Below, piece by piece: positions 7,856 through 16,929 of a stretch of DNA of 64,000 nt. Numbering within the stretch: position 1 is the stretch's first letter; every line of letters starts with the position of its first letter. The position numbers and the translations under genes were made by a program. Below the pieces are notes generated by a model, which was not told the DNA's origin, searched no databases, and saw only the letters and a program-made list of their open reading frames with translations. Origin of the DNA: Euryhalocaulis sp050486445 (GTDB lineage: Bacteria; Pseudomonadota; Alphaproteobacteria; Caulobacterales; Maricaulaceae); the NCBI GenBank assembly GCA_050486445.1, contig JBJHDH010000007.1, positions 1 to 64,000 on the forward strand, read 5' to 3'.

Positions 7856-9217
7856 ATGGCCCGATCCCGCGCCGCAATCGTGCTGGCCGCCGGCAAGGGT
7901 GTGCGCATGCACTCCCAGACACCCAAGGTTCTCCACAAGATCGGCGGCCGGACCATGCTGGACTGGGCGCTGGCGCTGGCCCGGGAATGCGGCTGCGACC
8001 CCGTGGTGGTGGTGCATGGATCCCATGCGCCGGAAGTCGGCGCGGCGGCGCGAATGTCGGGGGCGGAGGCGGCGCTTCAGGATCCGCCGCTGGGCACCGG
8101 TCACGCCGTGGCCGCCGCGCGCGAGGCGCTGGGCGATTTCGACGGCGATCTGGTGGTGCTTTATGCCGATACGCCGCTGGTGCGGCCTGAAACCGTGCAC
8201 CGCGCCTTTGACGCGCTGGCGGGCGGGGCGGAGATCGCGGTGCTGGGTTTTGAGACGCCTGCGCCCGGCGCATACGGACGCCTGATCCTGCGCGACGGGG
8301 TGCTGACAAAAATCGTCGAGGCGAAAGACGCCACGGATGAGGAGCGCGCCGTGACGCTGTGCAATTCCGGCGTGCTGGCGGGCGATGCGGGCGCGGTGTT
8401 CGGCCATGTCGCGCGGCTGGGGAACGACAACGCCAAGGGCGAATATTATCTGACCGACATCGTGGCGATGGCCGGCCGGGCCGAGGCAGTGACCGGTGAC
8501 GCGGCGGAGTTCGCCGGGGTCAATGACCGGTTGGAGCTGGCCGAGGCCGAGGCTGCCTTTCAGGCGCGGATGCGGCGGCAGGCGCTGCTGGACGGCGTGA
8601 GCATGATCGCGCCCGATACGGTGTTTTTCACGCACGACACCCAGATCGGAAAGGGCGCCACGGTCGAGCCTTATGTAGTGTTCGGTCCCGGCGTGCGCGT
8701 CGCGGGCGGCGCGACGATCCGCGCCTTTTCGCATCTGGAGGGCGCCACAGTGGGCGCGGGCGCGGTGATTGGCCCCTATGCGCGGTTGCGGCCCGGCGCC
8801 GTGCTGCGCGAACAGTCGCGCGCCGGCAATTTCGTCGAGATCAAGAACGCGACGCTGGGCGCAGGCGCCAAGGTCAATCATCTGACCTATATCGGCGACG
8901 CGGATATCGGCGCGCGCGCCAATATCGGCGCCGGGACCATCACCTGCAATTACGATGGGGTAGGAAAGCACCGCACCGTGATCGGCGAGGAAGCATTCAT
9001 CGGCTCCAACAGCGCGCTGGTGGCGCCGCTGGAGATCGGCGCGGGCGCCTATGTCGGCTCCGGCTCTGTGGTGACAGAGAATGTGCCCGCCGAGTCGCTG
9101 GCCATTGCGCGCGGGCGACAGCAAAACCGCGAAGGCTGGGCCGCGAAATTCCGCGCCCGCATCAAGGGCGAGAAGGACGGCAAAGCCGAAAAGGCCGGCA
9201 AGGGGGACAGGACATGA
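7856..9217 (+). CDS. glmU: bifunctional GlcNAc-1-P uridyltransferase / GlcN-1-P acetyltransferase
   Basis: Makes UDP-GlcNAc, the precursor of peptidoglycan and lipopolysaccharide, in two steps. The 453-aa length is normal. The N-terminal uridyltransferase domain starts with VLAAGKGVRMHSQTPKVLH (about residues 9-27) and has GTGHAV further on. The C-terminal domain (about 250-440) is a left-handed beta-helix of hexapeptide repeats such as GARANIGAGTITCNYDG. The end is a Lys-rich tail (GEKDGKAEKAGKGD). A GGAGG ribosome site lies seven bases before the ATG. Its stop overlaps the rpiA start by 4 bp. Confidence 0.97.
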   Translation: MARSRAAIVLAAGKGVRMHSQTPKVLHKIGGRTMLDWALALARECGCDPVVVVHGSHAPEVGAAARMSGAEAALQDPPLGTGHAVAAAREALGDFDGDLVVLYADTPLVRPETVHRAFDALAGGAEIAVLGFETPAPGAYGRLILRDGVLTKIVEAKDATDEERAVTLCNSGVLAGDAGAVFGHVARLGNDNAKGEYYLTDIVAMAGRAEAVTGDAAEFAGVNDRLELAEAEAAFQARMRRQALLDGVSMIAPDTVFFTHDTQIGKGATVEPYVVFGPGVRVAGGATIRAFSHLEGATVGAGAVIGPYARLRPGAVLREQSRAGNFVEIKNATLGAGAKVNHLTYIGDADIGARANIGAGTITCNYDGVGKHRTVIGEEAFIGSNSALVAPLEIGAGAYVGSGSVVTENVPAESLAIARGRQQNREGWAAKFRARIKGEKDGKAEKAGKGDRT

Positions 9218-9912
9218 GCACGGACGCCAAGCGCGCCGCCGCCGCGGCGGCGCTGGAGCGCGTACAACCGGGGATGAAGCTTGGTCTCGGCTCCGGTTCG
9301 ACGGCGGAGATTTTCGTCGCGCTGCTGGGCGAGCGCGTGGCGCAGGGGCTGGATGTGGCCGGTCTTCCCACATCGGAGGCGACGGCCCGCGCGGCGCGCG
9401 CGGCGGGCGTGCGCCTGCTGTCGCCGGGCGGCGTGACCATGCTGGACCTGACCGTGGACGGCACGGATGAAGTCGATCCGCAATTCCGGCTCATCAAGGG
9501 CGGCGGCGGCTGTCTGCTGCGCGAGAAGATCGTGGCCGCTGCGTCCTGGCGGATGATCGTGATCGCGGACGCCTCCAAGAAAGTGGAACGGCTAGGCGCA
9601 TTCCCGCTGCCGGTGGAGGTCGATCCGTTCTGGCGTGACGCCACGGCCCGGCACGTCTCGACGGCGCTGGGCGATTCCGGCTGTGAAGGGCGGGGAACGC
9701 GGCTGCGCACGGGCAAGGATGGCGCGCCCTTCGTCACCGATGGCGGCAATCACATTCTGGATTGCGATTGCGGCGTCATTCCCGACCCGGAAAAGACCGC
9801 TTCGATGCTGGCTGCGATCCCGGGCGTGGTGGAGCATGGGCTGTTTCTGAATCTGGCGCAGACGGTCATTCTCGCCGGCGCGGACGGGATCGAAATTCTG
9901 GAGCGCGGCTGA
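9214..9912 (+). CDS. rpiA: ribose-5-phosphate isomerase A
   Basis: Interconverts ribose-5-phosphate and ribulose-5-phosphate in the pentose-phosphate pathway. The 232 residues carry the family motifs: GLGSGSTAE for phosphate binding near residue 23, TVDGTDEVDP with catalytic acids near residue 82, and KGGGGCLLREK near 93. It is co-translated with glmU (ATGA overlap), with a GGACAGGAC ribosome site inside the glmU end. gor follows after three bases. Confidence 0.96.
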   Translation: MSTDAKRAAAAAALERVQPGMKLGLGSGSTAEIFVALLGERVAQGLDVAGLPTSEATARAARAAGVRLLSPGGVTMLDLTVDGTDEVDPQFRLIKGGGGCLLREKIVAAASWRMIVIADASKKVERLGAFPLPVEVDPFWRDATARHVSTALGDSGCEGRGTRLRTGKDGAPFVTDGGNHILDCDCGVIPDPEKTASMLAAIPGVVEHGLFLNLAQTVILAGADGIEILERG

Positions 9913-9915
9913 ACC

Positions 9916-11316
9916 ATGACCGCGCAAGCCGCGAAGGGCGGACAATCCTGGGACTACGATCTGTTTGTGCTGGGCGCCGGGTCTGGCGGGGTACGCGCCG
10001 CGCGTCTGGCCGCGGGCTATGGCGCGCGCGTGGCGGTGGCCGAAGGCGACCGTGTTGGCGGCACCTGTGTGGTGCGCGGCTGCGTGCCAAAAAAATTCAT
10101 GGTCTATGCCAGCGAATACGCCACGCATTTCCGGACAGCGGCGGCCTATGGCTGGACGATGAAGGAGCAGCCGTCTTTCGATCTTGGCCGCTTTCTGGAC
10201 ACGGTTGAGGAGGAGGTCAGCCGGCTGTCCGGCATTTATCGCCGCAATCTCGGCAATTGCGGCGTGGAAATTATTGACGAGCGTGCGACCCTGGAAGACG
10301 CGCACACGATCCGGCTGGAACAATCGGACCGGACCGTGACGGCGGAGAAAATCCTGATCGCCGTCGGCGGCGTTCCGAACCGGCCGGACATCCCCGGCGC
10401 GGAGCTGGCCATTGTTTCCGACGACGTATTCCGAATGGGGGAGGCGCCGCGCCATATGGTGGTGGTCGGCGGCGGCTTTATCGCCTGCGAGTTCGCGCAG
10501 GCGTTCCGCGGCTATGGCGCCGAAGTGGCGCTGGTCTATCGCGGCGACATCGTGCTGCGCGGATTCGATGGCGACGTCCGCACCCATGTGACGGAGGCGA
10601 TGCGGCTTCAGGGCGTGCATGTTCACACCCATGCCGAGCTGACATCCATCGCGCGGGAGAACGGACGGCTGGTGTGCACGCTTTCCGATGACCGGCGGAT
10701 CGAGACCGATGTGGTGCTGATGGCGATCGGGCGCAGCCCGGCGACGCAGGATCTGGGTCTGGATCGCGCCAGGGTGAAGCTGGACGATTCCGGGGCGGTG
10801 ATCGTGGACAAATTCTCCCGCACCAGTGCCGAAAATATCTGGGCGGTGGGCGATGTGACCAACCGGCTGAACCTGACGCCGGTGGCGATCCGCGAAGGCG
10901 CCGCCTTTGCCGAGACCGTGTTCGGCGGGCAGGAGACCGCGTTCGATCACGCCAATGTGCCCGTGGCGGTGTTCAGCCAGCCGCCGGTCGGCGCGGTCGG
11001 CCTGACCGAAGCCGAGGCGCGCAAGCAGGGGCCGATGGATATTTACCGCACGCTGTTCCGGCCGATGAAGAACGTGCTGGCGGATGATCCACAGCGCACG
11101 CTGATGAAGCTGGTGGTGCGGCCTTCCGACGATGTGGTGCTGGGCTGTCATATTGTGGGGGCGGACGCGCCGGAAATGATCCAGCTCGCCGCCATTGCTG
11201 TGCGGGCGGGCTTGACCAAACGCCAGTTCGACCAAACCTGTGCGGTACACCCGACAGCGGCCGAGGAGCTGGTTACGCTGCGGGAGAAATACGTGCCGAG
11301 CGGCACGCTGAGCTAG
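9916..11316 (+). CDS. gor: glutathione-disulfide reductase
   Basis: FAD- and NADPH-dependent flavoprotein of 466 aa that reduces glutathione disulfide. The N-terminal FAD site is GAGSGGVRAARLA. The redox pair Cys51/Cys56 is in GGTCVVRGCVPKK, whose spacing and VRGCVPKK form favour glutathione reductase over lipoamide dehydrogenase. The NADPH Rossmann motif is VVVGGGFIACEFA (about 175-188), and the dimer-interface His-Glu pair is in HPTAAEEL near the C-terminus. The link with rpiA fits NADPH supply by the pentose-phosphate pathway, though this pairing is an inference. Confidence 0.92.
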   Translation: MTAQAAKGGQSWDYDLFVLGAGSGGVRAARLAAGYGARVAVAEGDRVGGTCVVRGCVPKKFMVYASEYATHFRTAAAYGWTMKEQPSFDLGRFLDTVEEEVSRLSGIYRRNLGNCGVEIIDERATLEDAHTIRLEQSDRTVTAEKILIAVGGVPNRPDIPGAELAIVSDDVFRMGEAPRHMVVVGGGFIACEFAQAFRGYGAEVALVYRGDIVLRGFDGDVRTHVTEAMRLQGVHVHTHAELTSIARENGRLVCTLSDDRRIETDVVLMAIGRSPATQDLGLDRARVKLDDSGAVIVDKFSRTSAENIWAVGDVTNRLNLTPVAIREGAAFAETVFGGQETAFDHANVPVAVFSQPPVGAVGLTEAEARKQGPMDIYRTLFRPMKNVLADDPQRTLMKLVVRPSDDVVLGCHIVGADAPEMIQLAAIAVRAGLTKRQFDQTCAVHPTAAEELVTLREKYVPSGTLS

Positions 11317-11329
11317 GAGCGGCCCGATC

Positions 11330-11899
11330 ATGCGCGCAACCAGAATTTTTCCTGCCTGTCTGGCCGCCGCCGGGGCGCTGTTCGCCGCCGGTTCGGCTCT
11401 GGCGGAGGAGAGTCAGGACGACGTTTTTGGCCATCCGCTGCCCGAGGCGATGGATGAGCACCCGCCCATCCATGCCGATACGCCGATGCGCGCGGATCCG
11501 GCGGCGCCGGGTCTTGGCTATGCGCCGATGCTGCTGGAAATCGGGGAAGGCGAGGCGCTCAGCCTGCCGCGCTCCTATGACCAGCGCCCGTGCCCCGAGG
11601 GCGTGGTGGCCAGCATGTTCGGCGGCCGTGTGAGCGAAGATTTCATCGCCACGCTGCGCTGTTATGTGGTGCCGGTGGAGCGTTCCGGCGACTTTGCGCA
11701 GACGCTGGACCAGGCTGTCGCCGCCGCCGGCTGGGAATATGCGAGCGAGGCTGGCCGCACCGTGCATTACCGGCGGGGCGCACAGCAACTCGATACGCGC
11801 GTCTTCTGGATGGGCGATTACGGCCAGCCCGAGAGTCAGGACCGCGGCTTCCTGTTCGGCGTCACCAGCGATCCCGAAGGCGCCGCCGAACAGGAATAG
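11330..11899 (+). CDS. secreted protein of unknown function
   Basis: A 189-aa protein with a clear Sec signal (AAAGALFAAGSALA, cleavage probably before EES). No family is recognised. The mature part has two well-spaced cysteines (in RPCPEG and LRCYVV) that could form one disulfide in the periplasm, and the C-terminal half looks like a small alpha/beta domain (FAQTLDQAVAAAGWEYAS, then strands). It starts 13 bp after gor with a GGAG ribosome site, so it may be co-transcribed with gor. It ends 12 bp before the convergent end of the duplicated secreted protein. Confidence 0.75.
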   Translation: MRATRIFPACLAAAGALFAAGSALAEESQDDVFGHPLPEAMDEHPPIHADTPMRADPAAPGLGYAPMLLEIGEGEALSLPRSYDQRPCPEGVVASMFGGRVSEDFIATLRCYVVPVERSGDFAQTLDQAVAAAGWEYASEAGRTVHYRRGAQQLDTRVFWMGDYGQPESQDRGFLFGVTSDPEGAAEQE

Positions 11900-11911
11900 G
11901 CTGGTCCCCGT

Positions 11912-13495
11912 CTATCTCCGCGCCGCCGCGCGCGCCTCGCGCTCTTCGCGCAGCACTTCCGGCAGATCGAAGCCGCAATGGAATTCGCGGCACACCGTGA
12001 TGGTGTGGACATTGGTGATATAGCCGCTCTCCACACGGAACATATGGCTGTCGGGCAGGCTACTGGCGCCGAACGAGACCAGCGCGACGACGCCGCCGAC
12101 TTCCGGGTCCATCACATAGCGGCGGTCGACGATTTCCACGCCGGCCGGGACGCCGGCGACACAGGTGTTCTGGGTGCGCATTCCGCCTTCCTGACGGTAG
12201 CAGGGCAGACCCCATGGCACTTCGATGTCCGGATCATTGAACAGGTCGAGATAAGAATCGGCGGCGGCGCGCAGCACCTGGCGGTTATGGCGCTGGCGCG
12301 CCGGCTGGGTTCCCCAGTCCTCGTCCTTGATGCCTTCCAGGAAGCGGTGGGCGCTGAACAGCCAGTCGTCCTCGCCGGTGACCAGCGTGTCGATTTCCGC
12401 GACCTCGCGCGCCTCGTTCAACGAGAGATGCACGCCCAGCACATAGGGAACCGGCTCTGTGACCACGATTTCGGTGAAGGTCTGGCACTGTTGCTCGTCC
12501 AGCAGGCTGAGATGGAAATCGACGTCCAGCGGTGAAGCGAGAATGCCGCTCTCGATGCCGGCGTCCTCGAAATTCTCCTTATAGACCGCATCGGAAGCCA
12601 GCCGGATCAGCGAACGGTTCCCGGCGCGCTGGGCGGCGATATAGGAATCGACCGCGCCTTGCAGCTCGTCGCGCGTGCAATAGGTGGGGATTTGCGGACA
12701 GGTCATCGCGTCGCCGCACACGGTGATGGTGTGGACATTGGTGATGCGGCCATTCTCGACGCGGAACAGATGACTGTCCGGCAGGCCGTTTTCGCCGCCA
12801 AAGGGCAGCAGCACGACCACCGCGCCGCGCGACTGGTCGAACACATAATCACGGATGGGGAAGTCTACCCCGTCCGGCACGCCGACCTCGCAGCTATCGT
12901 CCGGCGCGCCGGTTCCGGTATAGGCGCCGCCTTCCAGCCGCCGGCAGGGAACCGCCCAGGGAACCTCGACCGACTTGTCGTTGAACAGGTCGAGATAGGA
13001 ATCCGCGGCGGCTTGCAGGGTCTCGCGGCTGTCCCAGCGGGCTTCGGGAATATCGGCCCATTCTTCCCAGCTCGCCCATTTCAGGAAGTTGGAGGCGTTG
13101 AACAGCCAGTCGCCCGTAGTGGTGACGAGGGTGGAGATTTCGGAGACCGCCTCGCCATCCACCGTCAGATGCACGCCGAGAATATAGGGCTCGGCCGGAT
13201 TGGTATCGACGATCTCGGTGAAGGTCTGGCACTGCTGCTCGTCCAGCAGGCTGTGATGAAATTCGATATTCAGCGCCCGGGTCAGGATTCCCGCGCCGAT
13301 GTCGGCGGGCTGGCGATCCTCGATATAGGCGGCATTGGGCGCCAGATTGATGCGCGAGGCGTCGCCCGCGCTCTGAGCCGCGAGATACGAATCGACGGCG
13401 GCCTGCAGCGTATCGCGCGAACATTGCTGGGCCAGCGCGGGCGCGGCGGCGAACAGCGCGCCGCCAGCAAGGGCGGCGCCGAATACCAGACGCAT
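11912..13495 (-). CDS. secreted protein made of two tandem DUF8021-like domains
   Basis: A 527-aa exported protein with a Sec signal (ALAGGALFAAAPALA, cleavage near residue 22). The mature part is an internal duplication: residues about 24-270 and 272-512 align over their whole length. Shared landmarks are LLDEQQCQTFTEI (83-95 and 331-343), ADSYLDLFND (164-173 and 412-421), a following EVPW plus PC, LPDSH (238-242 and 480-484) and ITNVHTITVC (251-260 and 493-502). The DSYLDLFND, LPDSH and VHTITVC elements resemble DUF8021, which I know mainly from fungi, and the fold may be NTF2-like; this comes from memory. Start 13495 is chosen because GGGGAGG precedes it; an in-frame TTG at 13510 lacks a site. 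No enzymatic role can be given. Confidence 0.8.
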   Translation of the reverse strand: MRLVFGAALAGGALFAAAPALAQQCSRDTLQAAVDSYLAAQSAGDASRINLAPNAAYIEDRQPADIGAGILTRALNIEFHHSLLDEQQCQTFTEIVDTNPAEPYILGVHLTVDGEAVSEISTLVTTTGDWLFNASNFLKWASWEEWADIPEARWDSRETLQAAADSYLDLFNDKSVEVPWAVPCRRLEGGAYTGTGAPDDSCEVGVPDGVDFPIRDYVFDQSRGAVVVLLPFGGENGLPDSHLFRVENGRITNVHTITVCGDAMTCPQIPTYCTRDELQGAVDSYIAAQRAGNRSLIRLASDAVYKENFEDAGIESGILASPLDVDFHLSLLDEQQCQTFTEIVVTEPVPYVLGVHLSLNEAREVAEIDTLVTGEDDWLFSAHRFLEGIKDEDWGTQPARQRHNRQVLRAAADSYLDLFNDPDIEVPWGLPCYRQEGGMRTQNTCVAGVPAGVEIVDRRYVMDPEVGGVVALVSFGASSLPDSHMFRVESGYITNVHTITVCREFHCGFDLPEVLREEREARAAARR

Positions 13496-13631
13496 GAGAG
13501 ACCTCCCCAACCACTCTTGTTCCGGCGCCGCCTGAATATAGGTGGCGCTGTTTCACCGCCGATACTGGCCGCGCGGCCCAGCGCGGGCAAGTCTGTGCCG
13601 GGGAGTGGGTCTCTCTCATATGAAAATAAAG

Positions 13632-13675
13632 GGCGGTCCCCGGAAAAAGCGAAGCTTTTATCCGGGGTCCAGGGG
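13632..13675 (+). repeat. REP-like palindrome, copy 1
   Basis: GGCGGTCCCCGG opens and CCGGGGTCCAGGGG closes this 44-bp element, with a loop that contains AAAAAGCGAAGCTTTT, itself a small dyad. It is the inverted partner of the element at 13790-13822. Such GGTCCCCGG/CCGGGGTCC palindromes are common dispersed intergenic repeats in alphaproteobacteria. Confidence 0.7.
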
Positions 13676-13789
13676 CGCTGGTGTTTCCATTGCCGCGGTG
13701 AGGGGGCGAATAGACTCCTGAACACCGCTTTTGCTGAAACCGCCAGCGCTTTGCCGGGCGCACGATGACGCCGGGCGGTGATGTTTGTT

Positions 13790-13822
13790 CCCCTGGACCC
13801 CGGCTCAAGGCCGGGGACCGCC
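13790..13822 (-). repeat. REP-like palindrome, copy 2 (inverted)
   Basis: CCCCTGGACCCCGG and CCGGGGACCGCC flank a short CTCAAGG loop. Read on the minus strand it has the same outer arms as copy 1 (GGCGGTCCCCGG at one end, CCGGGGTCCAGGGG at the other) with a different loop. The two copies are about 115 bp apart and face each other, so they can form two small hairpins or one large cruciform. Confidence 0.7.
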
Positions 13823-13915
13823 TTCATTGAAGGTGAAGATTATTTCTTGAAAGCGCAGCGTCACGCCGGCGGCAGGGTAACAATTACCACCTCAACCGCG
13901 ATTTCTGAAACTACC

Positions 13916-15982
13916 CTACCGGAAGGCGGCCATCGGCACTTCGCCCCGGCGCATGTCCTGCGCGATGTCCAGCGGCGCGCCGTCTTCGGCCAGCTGCGCG
14001 CGATAGACTTGAAGGTTTTCCATCACACGCATGATGTAGTTGCGCGTCTCTTCGAACGGCACCCATTCGACCCAGTCCACCGGGTCGATCTGACCCTGCC
14101 GCGGATCGCCGAAGCGTTCGATCCATTGCCGGGCGCGTCCCGGCCCGGCGTTATAGGCGGCCATGGAGACGATATAGGAGCCGTTATAATTCTGGATCAG
14201 GCTGTCCAGATGCGCGCTGCCGAGACGGACATTGTATTCCGGGTCGTCCAGCAGCCAGGATTCCCGGTACTCCATGCCCGAGCGCCGCGCCTGTTCCCGC
14301 GCCGTGGTGGGAATGAGCTGCATCAGGCCCCGCGCATTGGCGCGGCTGACCGCGCGCGGGTCGAACTCGGTTTCTTGCCGCGAGATGGCGAGCGTCAGCG
14401 CCGGTTCGACAAAACCAAGACCTTCCGGCGCGGTGAACGCCACCGGATAGGCGCGCTGCAACACCGCCATATTCCGGTTGCGCCCGTTCTTGGCGACGCG
14501 CAGGGCGGTCGCCGTCATGGCGTATTCATGCGCAAGGTCGGTGAGCAAAGCGACCTCCGCCGCGTCCTCCAGCACGCCTTCCAGATGGATGGCGAAGCTG
14601 TTGAACATGCCGGCCTCGCCAAGCTCGCCCAGCATCCGCAGCGCCAGCGTCAGGTCACGCGCCTCGAACCGCGCGCGTGCGTCCGCGTGGGTTTCCGCGT
14701 CGGGCGGCAGCACGATCATGGCGCCGGGGTCCAGCCGCATCAGGGCCAGTTGGCCGTAATAGGCGGTGGAGTGCTCCGCCGCGGCGGCCCAGGCCCCCCG
14801 GGCGCCGTCCATGTCGCCCAGCGCCGCGCGCGCCTCGCCAGCCCAGTACCAGCCGCGCGAGACGCTAACCGGCGTGGAAACGCCGGTCGCCAGAGTGACG
14901 AAATGCTGCTCGGCGGTCTCGGCCCGGTCAAGAAAGCGCAGGGCGATCCACCCGGCCATGAATTCGGCGTCGGCGAAATTGGCACCCGATGTCAGGCCGA
15001 TATTGCTGACCAGATCGTAGGCGGTCTGCGTGTTGCCTTCCTCCAGCGTTTCGCGCGCCAGCACCCGGCGCAGACGCCACAGCTCGTTCAGCGCGGTTGT
15101 GGTTTGCGGATTGGTCTCGATCCGGCGCAGCGTCTCGGCGGCTTGCACCGTGCGCCCCGCCTGACGCTGGTTGCGCGCGCGCTCGAACAGAATGCCGGCC
15201 TCGTTCTGGAGATGGGCGGGAAGCTGCGCGACGCGGGTATCGGCATCGGACGCGCCCGTGGCCATGGCCAGCCGCGCCTCCCAAAGCTGGCGATTCTGGG
15301 AAGAGAGCAGGGGCAGAAGATCGCGCGCCTGGGTGCGCTGGTCGCCCCAGACCAGAAACTCGATGCGGCGCAGCGTGTCTTCCTCGGGGAAGAGATGGGC
15401 GTGGGAGGCGATCAGCCCGCGCTGGGTGTCGGTGCGCAGGGTGTTGTCCCGCCAGGCGTCGCGCAGAATCACCCGGGCGTCGTCCTCAAAGCCGAGCGCG
15501 ATCAGCGTCATGGCGTGGGCGACCTTGCCTTCGCCGCTCTGCGCCGGGAAATCCAGGAACCAGCGCACGATCATGTCGCGCGGCACGGCGCCGGCGGCCA
15601 TGTCGCCCAGCGCGAATTCAGTGTCGCGCTGGATGGCGTTTGTGCTGGGCCAGCCCTGAAGATTGCGCAGCGCATCGGACAATTCCGAAAAGCCGGAGCG
15701 GTTGTCGCCCGTGGCGAGCCGCCATTGCAGCAGCTTGCGGCCGACCGGATCCTGAACCTCGTTCCGGATGGTGCGGACCTGGGCCCAGTTTCCGGCCCGG
15801 GCCGCGGCCAGGGCGCGGGTCATGGCGTCCCGGTCGTGCGGGGACAGCACGCCAGCGGCGGCCGTCGCGCCTATCGTTCCGGGCTCGGCCAGCCGCGCCG
15901 GCGGGGTCTGGGCCCAGGCGCCGGCTGCGATCAGAAACGCGGCGGCGGTTGCGGCCAGACGCAAAGCCGGTTTATCGGGCAT
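13916..15982 (-). CDS. slt: soluble lytic murein transglycosylase
   Basis: Periplasmic enzyme of about 688 aa that cleaves peptidoglycan to anhydromuropeptides. A Sec signal (AATAAAFLIAAGAWAQ) starts the protein. A long helical superhelix domain of TPR-like repeats fills about residues 40-500, and the C-terminal SLT domain begins near 530 with the catalytic Glu in ISRQETEFDP (about residue 537), followed by GLMQLIPTTA and MAAYNAGPGR. Of several close ATG codons, 15982 is preferred because GGGGG lies about five bases upstream; 15985 and 15994 are alternatives. It is divergent from dapA. Confidence 0.92.
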   Translation of the reverse strand: MPDKPALRLAATAAAFLIAAGAWAQTPPARLAEPGTIGATAAAGVLSPHDRDAMTRALAAARAGNWAQVRTIRNEVQDPVGRKLLQWRLATGDNRSGFSELSDALRNLQGWPSTNAIQRDTEFALGDMAAGAVPRDMIVRWFLDFPAQSGEGKVAHAMTLIALGFEDDARVILRDAWRDNTLRTDTQRGLIASHAHLFPEEDTLRRIEFLVWGDQRTQARDLLPLLSSQNRQLWEARLAMATGASDADTRVAQLPAHLQNEAGILFERARNQRQAGRTVQAAETLRRIETNPQTTTALNELWRLRRVLARETLEEGNTQTAYDLVSNIGLTSGANFADAEFMAGWIALRFLDRAETAEQHFVTLATGVSTPVSVSRGWYWAGEARAALGDMDGARGAWAAAAEHSTAYYGQLALMRLDPGAMIVLPPDAETHADARARFEARDLTLALRMLGELGEAGMFNSFAIHLEGVLEDAAEVALLTDLAHEYAMTATALRVAKNGRNRNMAVLQRAYPVAFTAPEGLGFVEPALTLAISRQETEFDPRAVSRANARGLMQLIPTTAREQARRSGMEYRESWLLDDPEYNVRLGSAHLDSLIQNYNGSYIVSMAAYNAGPGRARQWIERFGDPRQGQIDPVDWVEWVPFEETRNYIMRVMENLQVYRAQLAEDGAPLDIAQDMRRGEVPMAAFR

Positions 15983-16049
15983 CATAACCCCCATATGCTG
16001 CGCGGCCCGCAATGGCCGCTTTGGCCTCTATGCCCCCAGGATGACGCGA

Positions 16050-16928
16050 ATGTTTGAAGGCTCCTTTACCGCCCTCGTCACCCCGTTCCGGGACGGTAGC
16101 CTGGACAAGGCCGCCTTTCAGGATTTTGTCAGGTGGCAACTGGATGAAGGCACGCACGGGCTGGTGCCCTGCGGCACCACCGGCGAGTCGCCGACTCTGG
16201 ATCTGGACGAGCATATCGAGGTGGTGCGGCTGTGCATCGAGGCGGCGAAGGGCCAGGCACCGGTTCTGGCCGGGATCGGCTCGAACGATACGGCCACGGC
16301 CGTGCATCTGGCGCGCGAGGTCGAGGCCGCGGGCGCGGATGCGGCCCTGCTGGTCACCCCCTATTACAACAAGCCCAATCAGGAGGGGCTCTACGCCCAT
16401 TTCCGCACCGTCCATGATGCCTGTGGCATTCCCATTGTGATCTACAATATTCCGGGCCGCTGCATTGTCGATATGACGCCGGAGACGATGGGCAGGCTGG
16501 CCGAGCTCCCTCGCATCGCCGGGGTGAAAGACGCCACCTCCGACATTCCCCGGGTGAAGCAGCAGACGGCGGCCTGCGGCCCGGATTTCGAGCAATTGTC
16601 GGGCGACGATTCCACGGCGCTGCAATTCGCGCGCGAGGGCGGGACGGGGGCGATCAGCGTTACCTCGAATATTGCGCCGGGGGCCTGCGCCCGGATGTGG
16701 AACGCTATCGGCCAGGGCGACTGGGACGCGGCCCAGGCCATCGACGATACGCTGATGGATTTGCACAAGGCGCTGTTCCTGGACCCCAGCCCCGGGCCGG
16801 CGAAATACGCGCTGTCGCTGATGGGCAGGATGACGCCCGATCTGCGCCTGCCGCTGACCCCGCCCTCCGAGGCCACGCGGGAAAAGGTGCGCGCGGCCAT
16901 GCGCAAGGCGGGGGTCGAATTCGGCTGA
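16050..16928 (+). CDS. dapA: 4-hydroxy-tetrahydrodipicolinate synthase
   Basis: Condenses pyruvate with aspartate semialdehyde, the first committed step to lysine and diaminopimelate. The 292 residues are typical. The Schiff-base Lys is K160 in IAGVKDAT, with Tyr132 in IYNIPGR and the Thr pair in CGTTGES at 41-47. The start at 16050 has CAGGA about eight bases upstream and gives the usual MFEGSFTALVTPF beginning; ATG 16041 is possible. smpB follows after one base. The neighbouring slt also works on the cell wall, but it is on the opposite strand. Confidence 0.95.
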   Translation: MFEGSFTALVTPFRDGSLDKAAFQDFVRWQLDEGTHGLVPCGTTGESPTLDLDEHIEVVRLCIEAAKGQAPVLAGIGSNDTATAVHLAREVEAAGADAALLVTPYYNKPNQEGLYAHFRTVHDACGIPIVIYNIPGRCIVDMTPETMGRLAELPRIAGVKDATSDIPRVKQQTAACGPDFEQLSGDDSTALQFAREGGTGAISVTSNIAPGACARMWNAIGQGDWDAAQAIDDTLMDLHKALFLDPSPGPAKYALSLMGRMTPDLRLPLTPPSEATREKVRAAMRKAGVEFG

Positions 16929-16929
16929 G

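Larger units (their letters stand above)
13496..13915. other. 420-bp intergenic region with REP-like palindromes
   Basis: No gene is seen. The region lies between the 5' end of the duplicated secreted protein and the 3' end of slt, both on the minus strand. It holds the two inverted palindromic repeats described separately and a less structured stretch on each side. The part nearest 13496-13600 should contain the promoter for the secreted protein; no clear hexamer pair was found. Confidence 0.6.
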
